From Folioceros fuciformis (taxonomy: Eukaryota > Anthocerotophyta > Anthocerotopsida > Anthocerotales): a stretch of DNA of 45,200 bases. The notes under the pieces are model-generated. The model had not been told where the DNA came from. It saw nothing but the letters and a program-made list of their open reading frames with translations, and searched no databases. The stretch spans positions 71,684 to 116,883 of the forward strand of contig JBNGIO010006131.1 of NCBI GenBank assembly GCA_049999805.1. The letters run 5' to 3'. The stretch's first letter is position 1; every line of letters starts with the position of its first letter. This document shows, one piece after another, positions 32,816 through 44,552 of the stretch. A program made the position numbers and the translations under genes.

Positions 32816-33009
32816 TAGAGCCCCAAGATGTCTGCCCCCATAAGCTTTGTTGGGCAATACTCGAGTCACAAGTCCCCAAATGCACATTTCTTCCACACGT
32901 AGTGATATTGGATAGAGCCCCAAGATGTTTGCCCCCATAAGCTTTGTTGGGCAATACTCAAGTCACACGTCCCCAAATGCACATTTCTTCCACACGTAGT
33001 GATATTGGA
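32816..33009. repeat. 97-bp direct tandem duplication
   Basis: Two adjacent 97-base copies (32816-32912, 32913-33009), both beginning TAGAGCCCCAAGATG and ending GTGATATTGGA, differ at only a few positions. Directly after, AAATTGATGTGCTTAG is itself repeated twice (33009-33040). This points to fairly recent slippage or unequal exchange in non-genic DNA. Confidence 0.9.
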
Positions 33010-34207
33010 AATTGATGTGCTTAGAAATTGATGTGCTTAGACCTATCAGTAAGGGCAAGAGTGGATTAGTTGTTCATTTTGATGAATACTAGGGTTTCCT
33101 CCATCATGCCAAGTTCATCAAGGAGCATGATGCAATCAATGACACCCTTGATGGCAAGTGTCACAACCATGTACTCAAATTGCGTGGAACAGAGTGCAAT
33201 CAAGCTCTTTCATAAACATAATGGATCCAATCAGGCTCCTTGATGGTTCGCTACTTCGATCCCCAATTAATAGTGACGTCATAAAGTAGCAAGACATAGC
33301 CAAAGGTAGATTTCTTTGAATCCACATCTTTTCCACCCCCCAATCCGTGTTGGTGAAAGAGTTGGGGAAAGGAGAGTGGAACAAGTGTGTTGGTGCTAGG
33401 TCCATGGTACATAATTCCATAGGCCATAGTCCCTTAAAGATAAGGCAAAGTGTACTTGAGGGCAAACCTAGAAAAAGGTCTTGGATTGGCCATTTGCTAC
33501 GAAAGAAGAATAGCATGAATTGGACATTCAAATCTTAGCATGGATGCACGTTCTTCAATCTCTATTGAACATAACATCCTATGTGCCTCCTTAGTCCCAA
33601 TTGCCCTAACCAATTGTGGCAAAGATCAAGCAACCCCTCATCCTCCTCATTACTATTGGAGCATGTCTCACCTACAGACTAAATGAAGCCATGAAGCTTA
33701 TTCAACTTATCTATAACTCCTTTTTTGTCTACGAAGTACGTGTGCTTACGTGTAGTGAGACAAAACTCACAATTAAGTTCTTAAATACAACCAGAAACTT
33801 AAAGTAGGTAGTTACAAATTGAACTATTACAATTGATTTTACAATTGTACCATAAGTGCACATGTCTATACAAACACTATATTCTATTCCTATCGAATCA
33901 AAGAGCATCCACTATTCTCACTTCCATCGACTATTCTCAATTCCATTGAATAACAAATGGCTTGCAAATCTTTGGGGCAGCAAGATGCCAAGGGGTGTAC
34001 CAACTTGAGCACTTATGGAATAAGGCTGAGGATGGCTGAAGAGAGGTAGAGGAAATCTGGGAGACCTTTGGCATCTCTATGTGTCATATTTGTCTTATGT
34101 TTAACTGGCTGTAGGAGTGGATGGATGTGGTGATGAGGCAAGCCTTGCTTCAAAAGGTGGAGGTGACCAAGGAGTCATGGGGGGGCCTATGGCATAGATA
34201 ACTGGGG

Positions 34208-34307
34208 NNNNNNNNNNNNNNNNNNNNNNNNNNNNNNNNNNNNNNNNNNNNNNNNNNNNNNNNNNNNNNNNNNNNNNNNNNNNNNNNNNNNNNNNNNNNN
34301 NNNNNNN
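34208..34307. other. Assembly gap of 100 N
   Basis: Exactly 100 unknown bases; the true length is not known. Open frames crossing it are meaningless. Confidence 0.99.
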
Positions 34308-34831
34308 CTTTGGATTTTGATTAGGCATCCTTTGTTTCCACGCAAACAGGTAATAAAGGCTCGCTATCCTTAGAGTGGTTTCAGTAGAGGGACTCCTAGA
34401 GAAGCAAGGACGAAGAGAGTGTCAACTACCTTGACTCTCTTTGCGCCCCATCACAGTCTTGACAAGATCCACACCAACAGGATGATGTCTTACCCAGGAA
34501 GAATAAAATGCACACTCAACTTCCTTAAGCAAGCCTTTGACCCAATGCTGGTTCTACTTGGAGGAGAATTGGCAACATACCTTGCAATCGGATCTCTTTT
34601 AATGGCCAAAGCGGCCATGTGGCCAATAGGGGAGCTCTTGGTTCTTTTTTAACTTTCTAACGGCGGAAATTTATCACTAGTTGGTTCGCTTGCAGAAAGT
34701 TAGGCAGCGCCTGTCAATGGCCCCTAGGTGAAAGATATCAATACGGCGCCAAAAGGCAACACTCCATCTCCTCTAGTCGGCTGCCAAAATTCCTCCCCAG
34801 GTCAGAGTTATGGTTTGGTGCGAGCAACTTG

Positions 34832-34931
34832 NNNNNNNNNNNNNNNNNNNNNNNNNNNNNNNNNNNNNNNNNNNNNNNNNNNNNNNNNNNNNNNNNNNNN
34901 NNNNNNNNNNNNNNNNNNNNNNNNNNNNNNN
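34832..34931. other. Assembly gap of 100 N
   Basis: Exactly 100 unknown bases, just upstream of the plus-strand reverse-transcriptase remnant and possibly inside the same element. Confidence 0.99.
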
Positions 34932-35029
34932 GGGGGGTGCGGTTGGAGCCCCACCGAGAGAGAGGGCTACAGAGGGGCCGCAAGGGCGGGGGCTGCAAGG
35001 CCCTGCAAGCGCCCCACAACTCCTCTTCT

Positions 35030-36115
35030 TTGTTGAGAGCGGCCTTAGACCTACATCTAGATTGGGTTACCTTGTAGGTTGATGTGGAGAACACCTTCAA
35101 CACCATCTCTAGGATGGCTATTTTCAACAAGCTGAAGGTTACTAGCATTGTTTGGAGTTTCTTATCCTCTTTGTTTGTTCCTTCTGTGGTGCCCTGTCTA
35201 ATCTCTACTTTCAACACGGGCCCACGGCGAAGGAGGTCTTAGTGCTCGACTCGACGATAGGTACTTGCATGGGGATCCCTTGGGAGGGACTCTGTTTGTT
35301 ATGACTCACTTCAAAGCACTTTCAATTACCGCTTCTACGGTAGAGGATTGTCTCTCCCCATTTGTGGCAGATGACATCCATCTCTTTAGTCTAGGGGATA
35401 AGGTTAGGGAGGACTTTGAGCATTTCTCAAAAGAGCTCTTACAGTTGGGCCTAAATGTCAAGATTTCCAAGTGTAAGATTTGGTCTTTATCTAGTATCAC
35501 TCCATCTCTACAATTTTTGTAGGGGAACATTGATACTTCATTGGGGATCCGCATCCTAGGGGTCCCTGTTGAGCCCCCCCGACTTCATCTGCAAATTTGT
35601 GGATGCAACTTTGACAGAGGATTTGGCGCACATTGAGGACCTTCATCAGCTTGGGGACCCACAAGTGGCCTACGATATCCTCTCCACGCGCTTTGCGCGA
35701 CGCCTCAGGTACCTCATCCACATCGTGCCTCCATCCCCACATTTTTTTTCCAAATTAAGGGACTTCGATAAGCAAGTATTGAAAAAATTAGGGGACATTG
35801 TTGGCCCAAGTTCATTCGACTATACTGCAAGTGATCTAGCTAGCAGACAAGCACCCCTACCCATTCCTTCAGGCGGCATTGAGCTACTGAGCATGGAGGC
35901 CTCTACCCTAGGTGCTTTTGTTGGTTGTTGGGGGCTCTTTGCCCTAGCTTTGCTGACTCGCTTCTCCATCAAAAACTCGGGTGTTTTGGAGGGGTTTATC
36001 ACTGTGGTTGAGGAGGGGCAATTCCCCCTCCAGAAGTCCCTTAGGAGGGCCCATGATCTCTTATCCTCATGGGTCACGCAGGTTGTCCTTAAACATTTGT
36101 TAGTTATACATATGA
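35030..36115 (+). pseudogene. Decayed non-LTR-type reverse transcriptase, plus-strand copy
   Basis: Conceptual translation, in pieces, follows a reverse transcriptase: VDVENTFNTISRMAIFNKL (from about 35080, palm motif A region), GDPLGGTLFVMTHF (from about 35270), FVADDIHLF at 35361 with the Asp-Asp pair of the YxDD box, then a thumb/connection segment (from about 35580) with LGDPQVAYDILSTRFARR and LEGFITVVEEGQFPLQ. The copy is broken: a TAG at 35520-35522 and a frame change at a run of seven C (35574-35580). The start is lost toward the gap at 34832-34931. It reads as an old plant mobile-element fragment without function. Confidence 0.75.
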
Positions 36116-36850
36116 CTAGTTATATTGGCTAAAACCTATGATCCCCCTTGTGAAAGAAAGGTCGGCTCTAAGTGAAACCCTATTGCACAAAGTATATGGA
36201 CGCTCCCTATACGGAAGAAACCCACACTCCCTAGCCATTGAGAACATGACATCTCGAATTGCATCATGGGTAGCAATGCGGTGCTCCCTAACGGGGCAAC
36301 GTGCCAGATGGGACCCTATATCGACAATGACAACCCCACAACTACATATAGAGAGAGAAAAAGTCAAGGGGTGGGCCAAACCTAAGCGAAATCTCATTGC
36401 AGTGGCGAGAGTTGCTAGTGCGATTTGAAACGCTTGGATAAAGGTCGAGCCAAAAGCCAAGAGCCAACTCTTTTACCGGAACAAGAGTGAATACGAACTC
36501 GAGAAGACCTAGGGATGGATGAGTCCAAAATAAGGGCTCTTAATGCCTGGCCATATTGCTTTTCTAGGAGGGAGGCTTGGCTACCCCTCAACCCTTTCAT
36601 AGAAAAGGAGGTGAAAAGAGGTAAAGCCTTAAGAGCCTCCAAAGGTAAAGAATCCCTCACTTGCCCAAGAGATACATGTAAAGGGTAAATGCCCTCCTCA
36701 GCGCTTGAGATAAAACCTTCAAAAAGAGGGAATCTTGAAGCAAAAAACGAGAGGCCAAAATTAGAGTCGAGAGCGCTCAGCTGCTGAGAAAGGTATCTAG
36801 GGCAGAGGCCTCCATGACAAAAGGCCAACTCCTCCAAAGGTGTGGGCAAG
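36116..36850 (-). pseudogene. Decayed reverse-transcriptase C-terminal region, minus-strand copy of the same family
   Basis: Read on the minus strand from about 36850: CHGGLCPRYLSQQLSALDS, then LFEGFISSAEEGIYPLHVSL, which matches LEGFITVVEEGQFPLQKSL of the plus-strand remnant next to it. After a frame shift near 36440 follows RFRLGL and a Cys/His segment, CSCGVVIVDIGSHLARCPVR, with HRIATHDAIRD, typical of the C-terminal zinc knuckle and tail of plant non-LTR reverse transcriptases. Two copies of the family thus face each other tail to tail around 36115. Broken and without a start. Confidence 0.65.
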
Positions 36851-39700
36851 CAAGTATGGTACCCCTACCAGATACCCACTCACATGTAACGTGACCACAT
36901 CAATCCCACGGTCATTGTATGCTTCCTCGGAATCGCTCCCGTTTGAGCCTGGTAAGCTACGTCTATCATTCCCTACAATACTCAACACTCCCAATCACAT
37001 ACCTACCAATCATGCAACACGTCCAGATAGTGGAAGGGCACCATTTCTTCATTTAGAAGGACCCCAGTACTCCTCTCTATCGATTTCTACGTCCTTACAC
37101 TCAATACCCTTTCCTCACAAGGCTCCCTACGACACCTTTCTCAACCCAACAATCTAGCTGTTCGTCTCCCTACGTCCAACAACCAACAAGTTTTTCCTTA
37201 GGCTAGTTGTTGCGTGCTTGCGCCTGTTAGCAAGAACTTCCAGGGAGTCTTTCCCTAGAGTCTACCCTCAAGCCAACAGTCACACAGGTATTGCCAAACA
37301 CCTACAACACAACAACCATTCACAAGGGAAGCAACTTACAGGGGTGCTTATGGAAGAATATGAGCCCTCCGCCAAGCACTTCGACCACTGCAACTCTAGC
37401 TACAACCAAGCGCTGTGATGGCACACAGCCGACAATGAGATTCCTACGCTTTGCTGAGCATGAGGACTTGCCATGAGAAGAGTGCAGAATGTGGTGGTTC
37501 ATTTCTTTGTCCAGCCCCTCCTTGTAGGATAGATCGACATATGAACCCTCTCGTACATGTAGGTGTGGGCTACCCTTCTCTCACACTAGACGCCAACAAC
37601 TTTAACTAGGCACACCTACCAAGAGGCTAAGACCTACCAATAATTGCCAAGGCAGCGTGCCTTTGAAAATTGGGACAGTCTACGCTGCTGTAGAAGATTC
37701 TTAAACCCCTCCCTCCAAAAGGAAGTGGCTGTGACTGCTCTTAAAGGGAGGTTGACTCAGCAAGCTAAGCTATTGGGCCCCCCTCCATTATTGGGATCCA
37801 TCTTCTCTTGGATCCGCAAGCTTCCACTGTACCTTGCTCTGTGTGAATCTCTAAGGACATTCCTTCATTAGCCGCCTACAAGTTTAGTAGGGAAGGGATC
37901 CTCTTGTTCTTCAACTTGAGGCTCCTTTCCTATGTAGGATGAGAATGTCCCCTTCATAGGTTGGCTCCCTTATGCTCTCCTCGTAGGTAGGTTCCCTACC
38001 AATCCCACCCATTGGCTGCAAATAGCCAACATTTCCCAATTGAAACCCCAGGTGACCAACTCCTCCAAGGCATTCAGTCCCTGGATTTCACTCTAAATTG
38101 AACAAAAATTATACCAATGGATTTGTTTCAATGAGGCAAACAATCTGATATGTGAATTGAAAGCAACCGACATCTGTAAATGACACTATGAACTCTGGAA
38201 GGCGGGGATTGCTTGCTGCGGTTGAAATGCTGCTACTGTTGCTAGCACGATTAGGGCGTGTGGGTAATGCTGCCTTGCTGTAGTTGCATGCCGCCTCCAC
38301 CCAGCTCATTCACTCCCGCATCTTGCGTGCCATATCCCAGATTGAAATAGCTGTTGAAGTGAAGAGATTGCAACAAAAACTTGCAGCAATCTAGGTTTGA
38401 AAGGAGTTGCGTGACACACGCAACTTGGTGAGTCAGTAAGTTACGCCATGAACTATAACAGTGGAATCAAAGGCACTGAAAACGTTCTTCATCCTAGCTC
38501 CCAATTCCAGAGAACACAAAAACATGGTTTGAGCTGCCTTCTCCAAGTTATAGCGTTCCGCGGTGCAACTTCAACAACTATGGACTTTTGCTTTGGCTGC
38601 CCCTTTTGCCTAGTGCCAACCATCATCTTCACAATCCAGCGTCCAGCTGAGTTGGCTTCACACCCTTGCATCAGCGTTGCTCCTTCCATGATGCGTTGCT
38701 AGTGTACCCTAAGTTCTGTTGTCTTCCCACGTTTGGCAGCAAGGTTGCACCAACAACAAGTTGGGAAATACCCAACATGTGTTCTGACTTAACTTGCCTA
38801 AAAACATCTAGCTATTTCTAACCTAGTTTGCGAAATATCTAGCAAGACGGGCATACTTTCATCCCCCTTGCTCGTGAGACTCATGAGGCTATGGGCAAGG
38901 ACTTTTCAAGGTTCATCAAGGAGGGCGCCAAGGTGTATCACAGTCATAGGAATGGTGTTCTCCATTTCCTTTGTGGTGGCCTTCTTTGACAACGCGTATC
39001 CATTGCTTTGCAAAGAACATTGACCAATGTGGTTTTTACAACAACAACAAAGTGCAGGTCAAGCGGCTTCTTTGACAATAGTGGTAAGTAGGCCTTTTGT
39101 TATTCCACATCATGACATTTTGGGAGCAATAGGTAGTCTTTGAGAGTGATGTTTGAAGGGACTAGTAGCCTTTGGTCTTGCTCGGGTTGTTCCTCCAATC
39201 TTTGGAGAAGATGAGACTTTTCATCTCTTTTTCAATAACAGAAAATACACTAAACTTTGAAATGCATACCCACTCACTAATAATAAAATAAGTCATAGAG
39301 ATTCCCCGAGCAAAAGTGGATTGAATCTAACAACCACTAAACTTTGAAGAGGTGTACAAAGATAATTAGATAGGTAAATAAGTATGCTAGAATTGGATCT
39401 CCCGAACATGTAAACTCTAAAGGCCTCCAGTACAAGGAAGGGGTTTATTAAGAAGCAAAGACCTCGAGGCCTATCAACATGGTTGGCCTCCTTGGCCTCA
39501 AATGTTGTTGCAATCAATTATGGTAGAAGAGGCCGTATGTAAGAGGAAATGAGGCCCTAGCCCCAATTGAAAGAATAGCTTTTTAGAGAATTAACAATGT
39601 CTTTCATTGATTTCGAGAGAGAAATTTTAATGGTTGCAATCATTATATACATTATGTGAATACTCAGGATCAGCATAGATGAATATATCTAGAGCTTTCA
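36851..39700. other. Repeat-rich intergenic DNA without a recognised gene
   Basis: Short open frames only, none recognisable. Some of 36850-37000 may be upstream sequence of the minus-strand reverse-transcriptase remnant. No tRNA, tandem array or clear promoter was noticed. Confidence 0.45.
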
Positions 39701-39710
39701 CTTCATGATT

Positions 39711-39965
39711 GAGAAAATATATGAAATTTAGAAGAGCCTTTGTTGCACTAGTTGGACCTTTGTTGAACTGATTCATGAGAAAATACATGAAATTTNNNNN
39801 NNNNNTAGTTGGACCTTTGTTGAACTGATTCATGAGAAAATACATGAAATTTAGAAGAGCCTTTGTTGCATTAGTTGGACCTTTGTTGAACTGATTCATG
39901 AGAAAATACATGAAATTTAGAAGAGCCTTTGTTGCACTAATTGGACCTTTGTTGAACTGATTCAT
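39711..39965. repeat. 66-bp tandem array, about four copies, with a gap inside
   Basis: Units starting GAGAAAATA-C/T-ATGAAATTT are at 39711, 39777, 39834 and 39900. The spacing is 66 bp except across the N run (57 bp). 66 is a multiple of three, so the minus strand reads as a 22-residue repeat containing MNQFNKGPT and ATKALLNFMYFL, open through the array. No gene around it is recognised. Confidence 0.9.
39796..39805. other. Assembly gap of 10 N inside the 66-bp array
   Basis: If the interrupted unit is normal, 19 bases are missing rather than 10; alternatively whole repeat units have collapsed. Confidence 0.95.
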
Positions 39966-40188
39966 GCTAATTCATGAAAAATAGTATGAATTTGTGTGCA
40001 CCAATCTCTTGGGAAATTTTCGAAAAGCTTATTATTGTATGTTATTTATATAAATATTTTCTTTTTATGTTTCAAAAATAAGGTTTTTTTATGAGCATCA
40101 GCACCACACCCGCAAAAAAACCGGTTATGATTACTTCGTTATGGAGTAATATATCTAACTGAATATTCATGATTATTTCTTGTCTAGA

Positions 40189-40196
40189 TATAAAAG
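40189..40196 (+). promoter_or_regulatory. TATA box of the plastid bL19 gene
   Basis: TATAAAAG lies 183 bases upstream of the bL19c ATG, at the edge between AT-rich repeat DNA and the gene. It would set the start site near 40220 and a leader of about 160 bases. Confidence 0.5.
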
Positions 40197-40378
40197 TAAT
40201 AAACATGAATCATGTAGACATACAGCCAGCAACTTTTCGTTCGCGAGACGTCTCGCAGACTAGCTCGTAGCGGGCTCACAGTGTTCCTTATCCTGAAGGT
40301 AGGGCGCAAGCGAAGGAGGACAAAACCCACAGCAAGGCTTATAGCGTGGCGTACGAATGTGCGTGTAGTGAGCAAGTC

Positions 40379-41428
40379 ATGGCCTCCGCTCGCTTGCACC
40401 AGGTGAGGAGTGGCTGGCAGCTCACCGTCGTCTCCAGCGGCAGTTCCAGGTCTGACGTTGTCGCCTGCCGTGTAGGTTGCAAGCTCGTCGGTGGTGGCAT
40501 GCAAGTCGGATGTGGTTCGCTCGGCTAGTCCGTTGTCCAGTGTGGTTAGGTTGAAACCATGGTGGCAGATGGCGTGTCAGCCGCTCACGACGGCAGTGGC
40601 ATTGCCAGGGCTGGTGAGCAATAGGAGACGAAACAGTGTGTTTTGTCAAGCGGTTTCCACAACGCCGGAGACGGAGACTGAGGCCGAGACCGATGCTGAG
40701 TCCACGCCGGCGCCATTGGAGGTGGCTGAGGCCAGTGAGGGGCAGCACCGCAGCAGGAGACCGCAACTGAAGAACCTCATGGAGGTGAGTCGGTTGCTTA
40801 TGGTGCTGGAGTCCTGGATTTTTTTTCGTTCTTGCGATCCTCAGATGTTCAGTGGATGGAGTGAACGTTGTGTTAATTGGACCTGCTTTCTTCGCAGACC
40901 TTGAACAGAGAGGCAGTGGAAGCGGCATCGATAGATAAAAATATTCCAGACATCAGGCCCGGAGATGTTGTGCAGCTGAGAGTTGTGAGCACAGATTCCA
41001 GAACCTGCTGTCTCACAGTTTGTCGGTGGCTCCAGAATGTCTTACCACTGCCTTCGTTCTGCAGGAGGTTACCGAGAACAAGAAACGGATTTCTCTCCTT
41101 CGGGGCATCGTTATTTCCAAGCATAATGCAGGGATCAACACCACTTTTCGAATTCGACGGATCCTTGCTGGTGTTGGAGTGGAGATTGTGTTTCCCTTGT
41201 AAGTGAACTCCGGCTTGTGATCCTTTTTGCGGTTCAGACTCATATCCTGAGTCACTAGTTGGTGGCATCCGTGTTCTCTGGTTTGCTTGACTTGCTTGGA
41301 ATCTTGGAATCTCTCGCTGCAGGTATTCCCCAAATATTAAAGAAATCAAGGTTGTTGACCATAGGAAAGTTCGGAGGGCAAAGTTGTACTATCTGAGGGA
41401 CAAGATTGCTAGGCTATCAACCTGTTGA
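40379..41428 (+). CDS. RPL19: Plastid 50S ribosomal protein bL19c, nucleus-encoded, five exons
   Basis: Exons 40379-40402, 40476-40784, 40898-40984, 41065-41198 and 41323-41428 (GT-AG introns of 73, 113, 80 and 124 nt) give 219 aa. The mini-exon 1 (MASARLHQ) with a perfect CAG|GTGAGG donor joins in phase to a Ser/Val/Arg-rich transit peptide. An acidic Thr/Glu stretch follows ([12 protein letters not shown]), as in plastid bL19. The bL19 domain begins around residue 112 and shows [51 protein letters not shown] and [11 protein letters not shown]. bL19 sits at the 30S-50S interface of the plastid ribosome. The body is certain; exon 1 is the least sure part because transit peptides are not conserved. 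Confidence 0.93.
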
Positions 41429-42340
41429 GTCCTACTCTATGTCAGACCGTGGGCGGTGTTCGTGTGTTGTCGGATTCTGCAAATTTGAGAATATGTTGGA
41501 GACGTCAAGCACGCACCCGAATCCGATTTGATGAAAAATTTCCGTCAGCGCGTGCTGCTTTCATTGCGGGTGGAGACGAGTCCTCCCTTGCCCGGCACGG
41601 CCCTCTCAAAGAGGCTTTAGGTGCATCAAGTAGCATAGGGTCCGGAGTAGTAGAATTTTTTTGCTGTACGCGTGGCAGGACATGAGGCAGGGGAGAATCA
41701 ACATTTCTTGCCCCCTAGTTAAATCTTCAGTTCCCCTTACTGACGGTTGCGTCAGTAAGAACGAGATAACTTAAATCAAAGAATTATTCAAGACCGATTA
41801 ACTAACTAGTCTAGTCAGGTAGGTGAACTTTGGTCAAGGTGCTACTTAGGGGTGGTGGTGGGTGGGTCGGAAGGAGCTATTGTACTCACAAAGTAATGAG
41901 GCACATAACAACTTGCCACGCCCGTTTGGACGCCCTCTCCCTTACACGCCGTCCCCATGTTGTGCCAGGGTACACTTATGCCAAGGGGATTAGTTTTGTT
42001 TCAAAACATCAAAGACCCTTACTATCCATTTTAGTGCTTGGGTGTTGCTTGCGCCCACCTCCAGTAGACGAATTCAAGGGGCCAGGATTGAGACAGAAAG
42101 TAGGTTTCGTGCACAATGGCACTGTGATCCAATATGTAGCACCTGCACAATGGTAGTGTATGGTTGTGCATTCACGCAGCCTTTCCATGTTTTCACACAG
42201 CCTTAACCCTATGGGGAGAAAGCTTGCTCCCGTCAAATTTTTGGCTGATGTTTGGTGTCTGGTTTCATAGCTCATGTGAAGGCGAATCTTTCAGGGTTTG
42301 ACTCGCTGAAAACGGCCATCAAACTCCCCGACAATGGGTG
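41429..42340. other. Intergenic DNA after bL19c
   Basis: The bL19c 3' UTR is at the left end, with no clear AATAAA. Otherwise only short, unrecognised open frames. Confidence 0.5.
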
Positions 42341-42344
42341 GAAA

Positions 42345-42820
42345 ACGAATGCATAACAACGAGACTGCATTAGAATGTTTCTTCAAGATCGATTCATGCA
42401 TGATCTGCAGAATGACCCGGTCAATATGTGGAATCGAAGCCCTTTGCATGGGCTACAAAATGATATGTCTGTACGTTGGTTTGGCATCCAAATGCTTGCG
42501 GTATCATTGAAAAACGGATGCATGAGAACAAGATTGCAGCATAACTTTTTTACCAGATCACTTCATGCACAACTTGCAGAATGCCTTGGCCAATATTTTG
42601 AATCAAAGCCCTCTGCACGAGCTACAGAATGATATGTCAGTACTTTAGCTTGGCATCCAAATGCTTGCAATATCATCGAAAAATGAATGCACAAGAACAA
42701 GAATGTAGTAGGAGGTTTTTGCTGATTTTTGCATGCACAGTTCATGTATTTCTGTGCCCAGTGTCTTGAATTGAAGATCTATGCAGCGATTACAGAATGA
42801 TATGTCTGTATTGTGTTTTG
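42345..42820. repeat. 168-169-bp imperfect tandem repeat, three copies
   Basis: The landmark AATGATATGTC occurs at 42459, 42628 and 42796 (spacings 169 and 168). Around it the same order repeats: ATGCAT...TGCAGAATG, CCAATATT/TCAATATG, GAATC(G/A)AAGCCCT, GCTACA(A/G)AATGATATGTC, TTGGCATCCAAATGCTTG and GAACAAGA. Copies 1 and 2 are close; copy 3 is more diverged. The first copy begins around 42345. No coding meaning. Confidence 0.8.
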
Positions 42821-42937
42821 GACCCCAAACAACGGAGTTCTGATTCTAAGATGGATTCCGACAATCGCGTGTGCAAGTGATTGAGCAAAGACAAAAAATG
42901 TGGCCAGCCTTTGCACAATCGGCAAGGATTGGCATTT

Positions 42938-44552
42938 CTACTTAATTGATTCACTAAAGGCAGCCTTCCCTGCAACTTGTTTAGCAAATGTAGGGCGCTT
43001 TGCCTTTGGAGGCAGTTTCCATGATAGACGATATTCCCAGAATGGTTTCTTCCTCTTCAAGTTGTTGTCAGACGCTTCGCCTATTGGCAAGAGGTATGGA
43101 ATCTGTATTAGACTATTCTCCTCATCTTCTGCAGCCACACCCTCTAACTGCCGGAACACACCTTATATCAATGCAACTGCATGGGCCTCAATGCCAGGTT
43201 TCCTCTACACTAAACTTGATATGTTTTCCCAAACAGTTGCTAAGTTCATTTGGCGAGGGACAGGAGCTGTCGTAATCACGTTTGTTCCAGCATCTAAAGC
43301 TTGTGACAAAGGACGATGCACAATTGTTAGCTCGCTTCAAACACTACCACAAAGTTCAGCCTCCCTAGCAAATAATAAAGGTACTTGTCTGTACAATTCT
43401 TGTGAAGTAGCCACCGATGCATATATACCCACAAGGGTTTCTGTGCACACTACTTCCTGCAAGAGCATCATGACCTTCACTTGATGCTTACAAAGAAGCC
43501 ATATAGATGAAATCTTGCATGTGTAGCTGCCCCAAGGAGAGCTGGCATTAAACACATGATAAGCCTTGTTCTTCTTTGTATTCTCACTCCTCACCATAGC
43601 ATATGGTTGCCCAATACAAGGTAGGGATACATCGGACTCTGGGATTTCCAATGCTTTGTTCAATGCACTTCTGACAACTAGTTCTTGCTTATTATTCCTA
43701 ATGATGTCTCTCCCCTTACATTGTCTTTGGTCTCCTCATAAAAGCTTGTTTGAAACCCTAAAGTAAAATGTGTGCCCTCCATCGAAACACCAGGTGGTAT
43801 GGAGTCTTTAAGTGCATTGCAAGTTGCCTATGTCCTTAGGCAAGATAAAATCATCTCTATGTAAGATAGTGTTAGGATCCCCTTGCATCCTAACATAGAC
43901 ATCATTCTCATGATCACATAAAATCTGGTATGGAGTGGTTTTGCTCAAAAGTTTGTGCTTCACCCATTCTCTCTTGCTTGCTGATAAAGAAAGAGCAAGA
44001 GCACATGAAGGAGTTGCATCTGCTACTAACAATCCATGGCAAAAGTTATCAGAGGCATTCACGTGATGCCACTAATCAAAACGGATTTGAGCAATATCTT
44101 GAAACAACTCCAATTGAGTAATGACAACCACGAACTCACAACCTACTTTCCTGCTCTCCCCACAAGCCACCTTGCTCCTTCGACTTCCAAGTCCAGACTT
44201 TGTCCTATTAGTCATGTCCACCGAGGGTCCATCATTTGGAGACGGTTGCCAAATTTGGAACCATACGCACAACAATACCTTTTGTATTGTTTTGGTGTGG
44301 TTGGTGTAAGGGTGCCTTATACTTACCTGCCTCTGCCCTAGACCGCATACAACATTTCACAAGCCTAATTTGAAAATTTAGATTTTGCTCCTCACATGTC
44401 AAGAAGTCGTAAACCCTTTCCCATCGAATGTAAGCAGTCTTCACCTCCATTACAATTTTATGAACTACATGTATGGTGTCTAGCCATTCCAAGCCAAGTC
44501 TGTTGAAAATGCATGGCAGTGGGGTTAGGATATCATAAGGAAAACTTGCCAT
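42938..44552 (-). pseudogene. Decayed transposase-like ORF with a SWIM-type zinc-finger remnant
   Basis: Minus-strand pieces in several frames form a plausible broken protein: EWLDTIHVVHKIVMEVKTAY (from about 44490), a WVKHKLLSKTTPYQILCDHE piece (about 43960), and KAYHVFNASSPWGSYTC followed by LLCKHQVKVMMLL (about 43575-43465). The last resembles the CxC...CxH SWIM finger found after MULE/FAR1-type transposase domains, with one of the first two Cys lost. Several stops and frame changes separate the pieces. Assignment rests on pattern resemblance; a SWIM protein of another kind is possible. Confidence 0.45.

Larger units (their letters stand above)
32576..35029. other. Repeat-rich AT-rich region with two 100-base sequence gaps
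   Basis: No intact gene. It contains a 97-bp tandem duplication (32816-33009), a 16-bp duplication just after it (33009-33040), and N runs of exactly 100 at 34208-34307 and 34832-34931, a size typical of placeholder gaps. The sequence near the second gap may be the missing front part of the reverse-transcriptase remnant that follows. Confidence 0.6.

Noticed and set aside
42900-43484. 194-codon plus-strand open frame
   Set aside because: It is antisense to the SWIM-type remnant and has no recognisable feature of its own.
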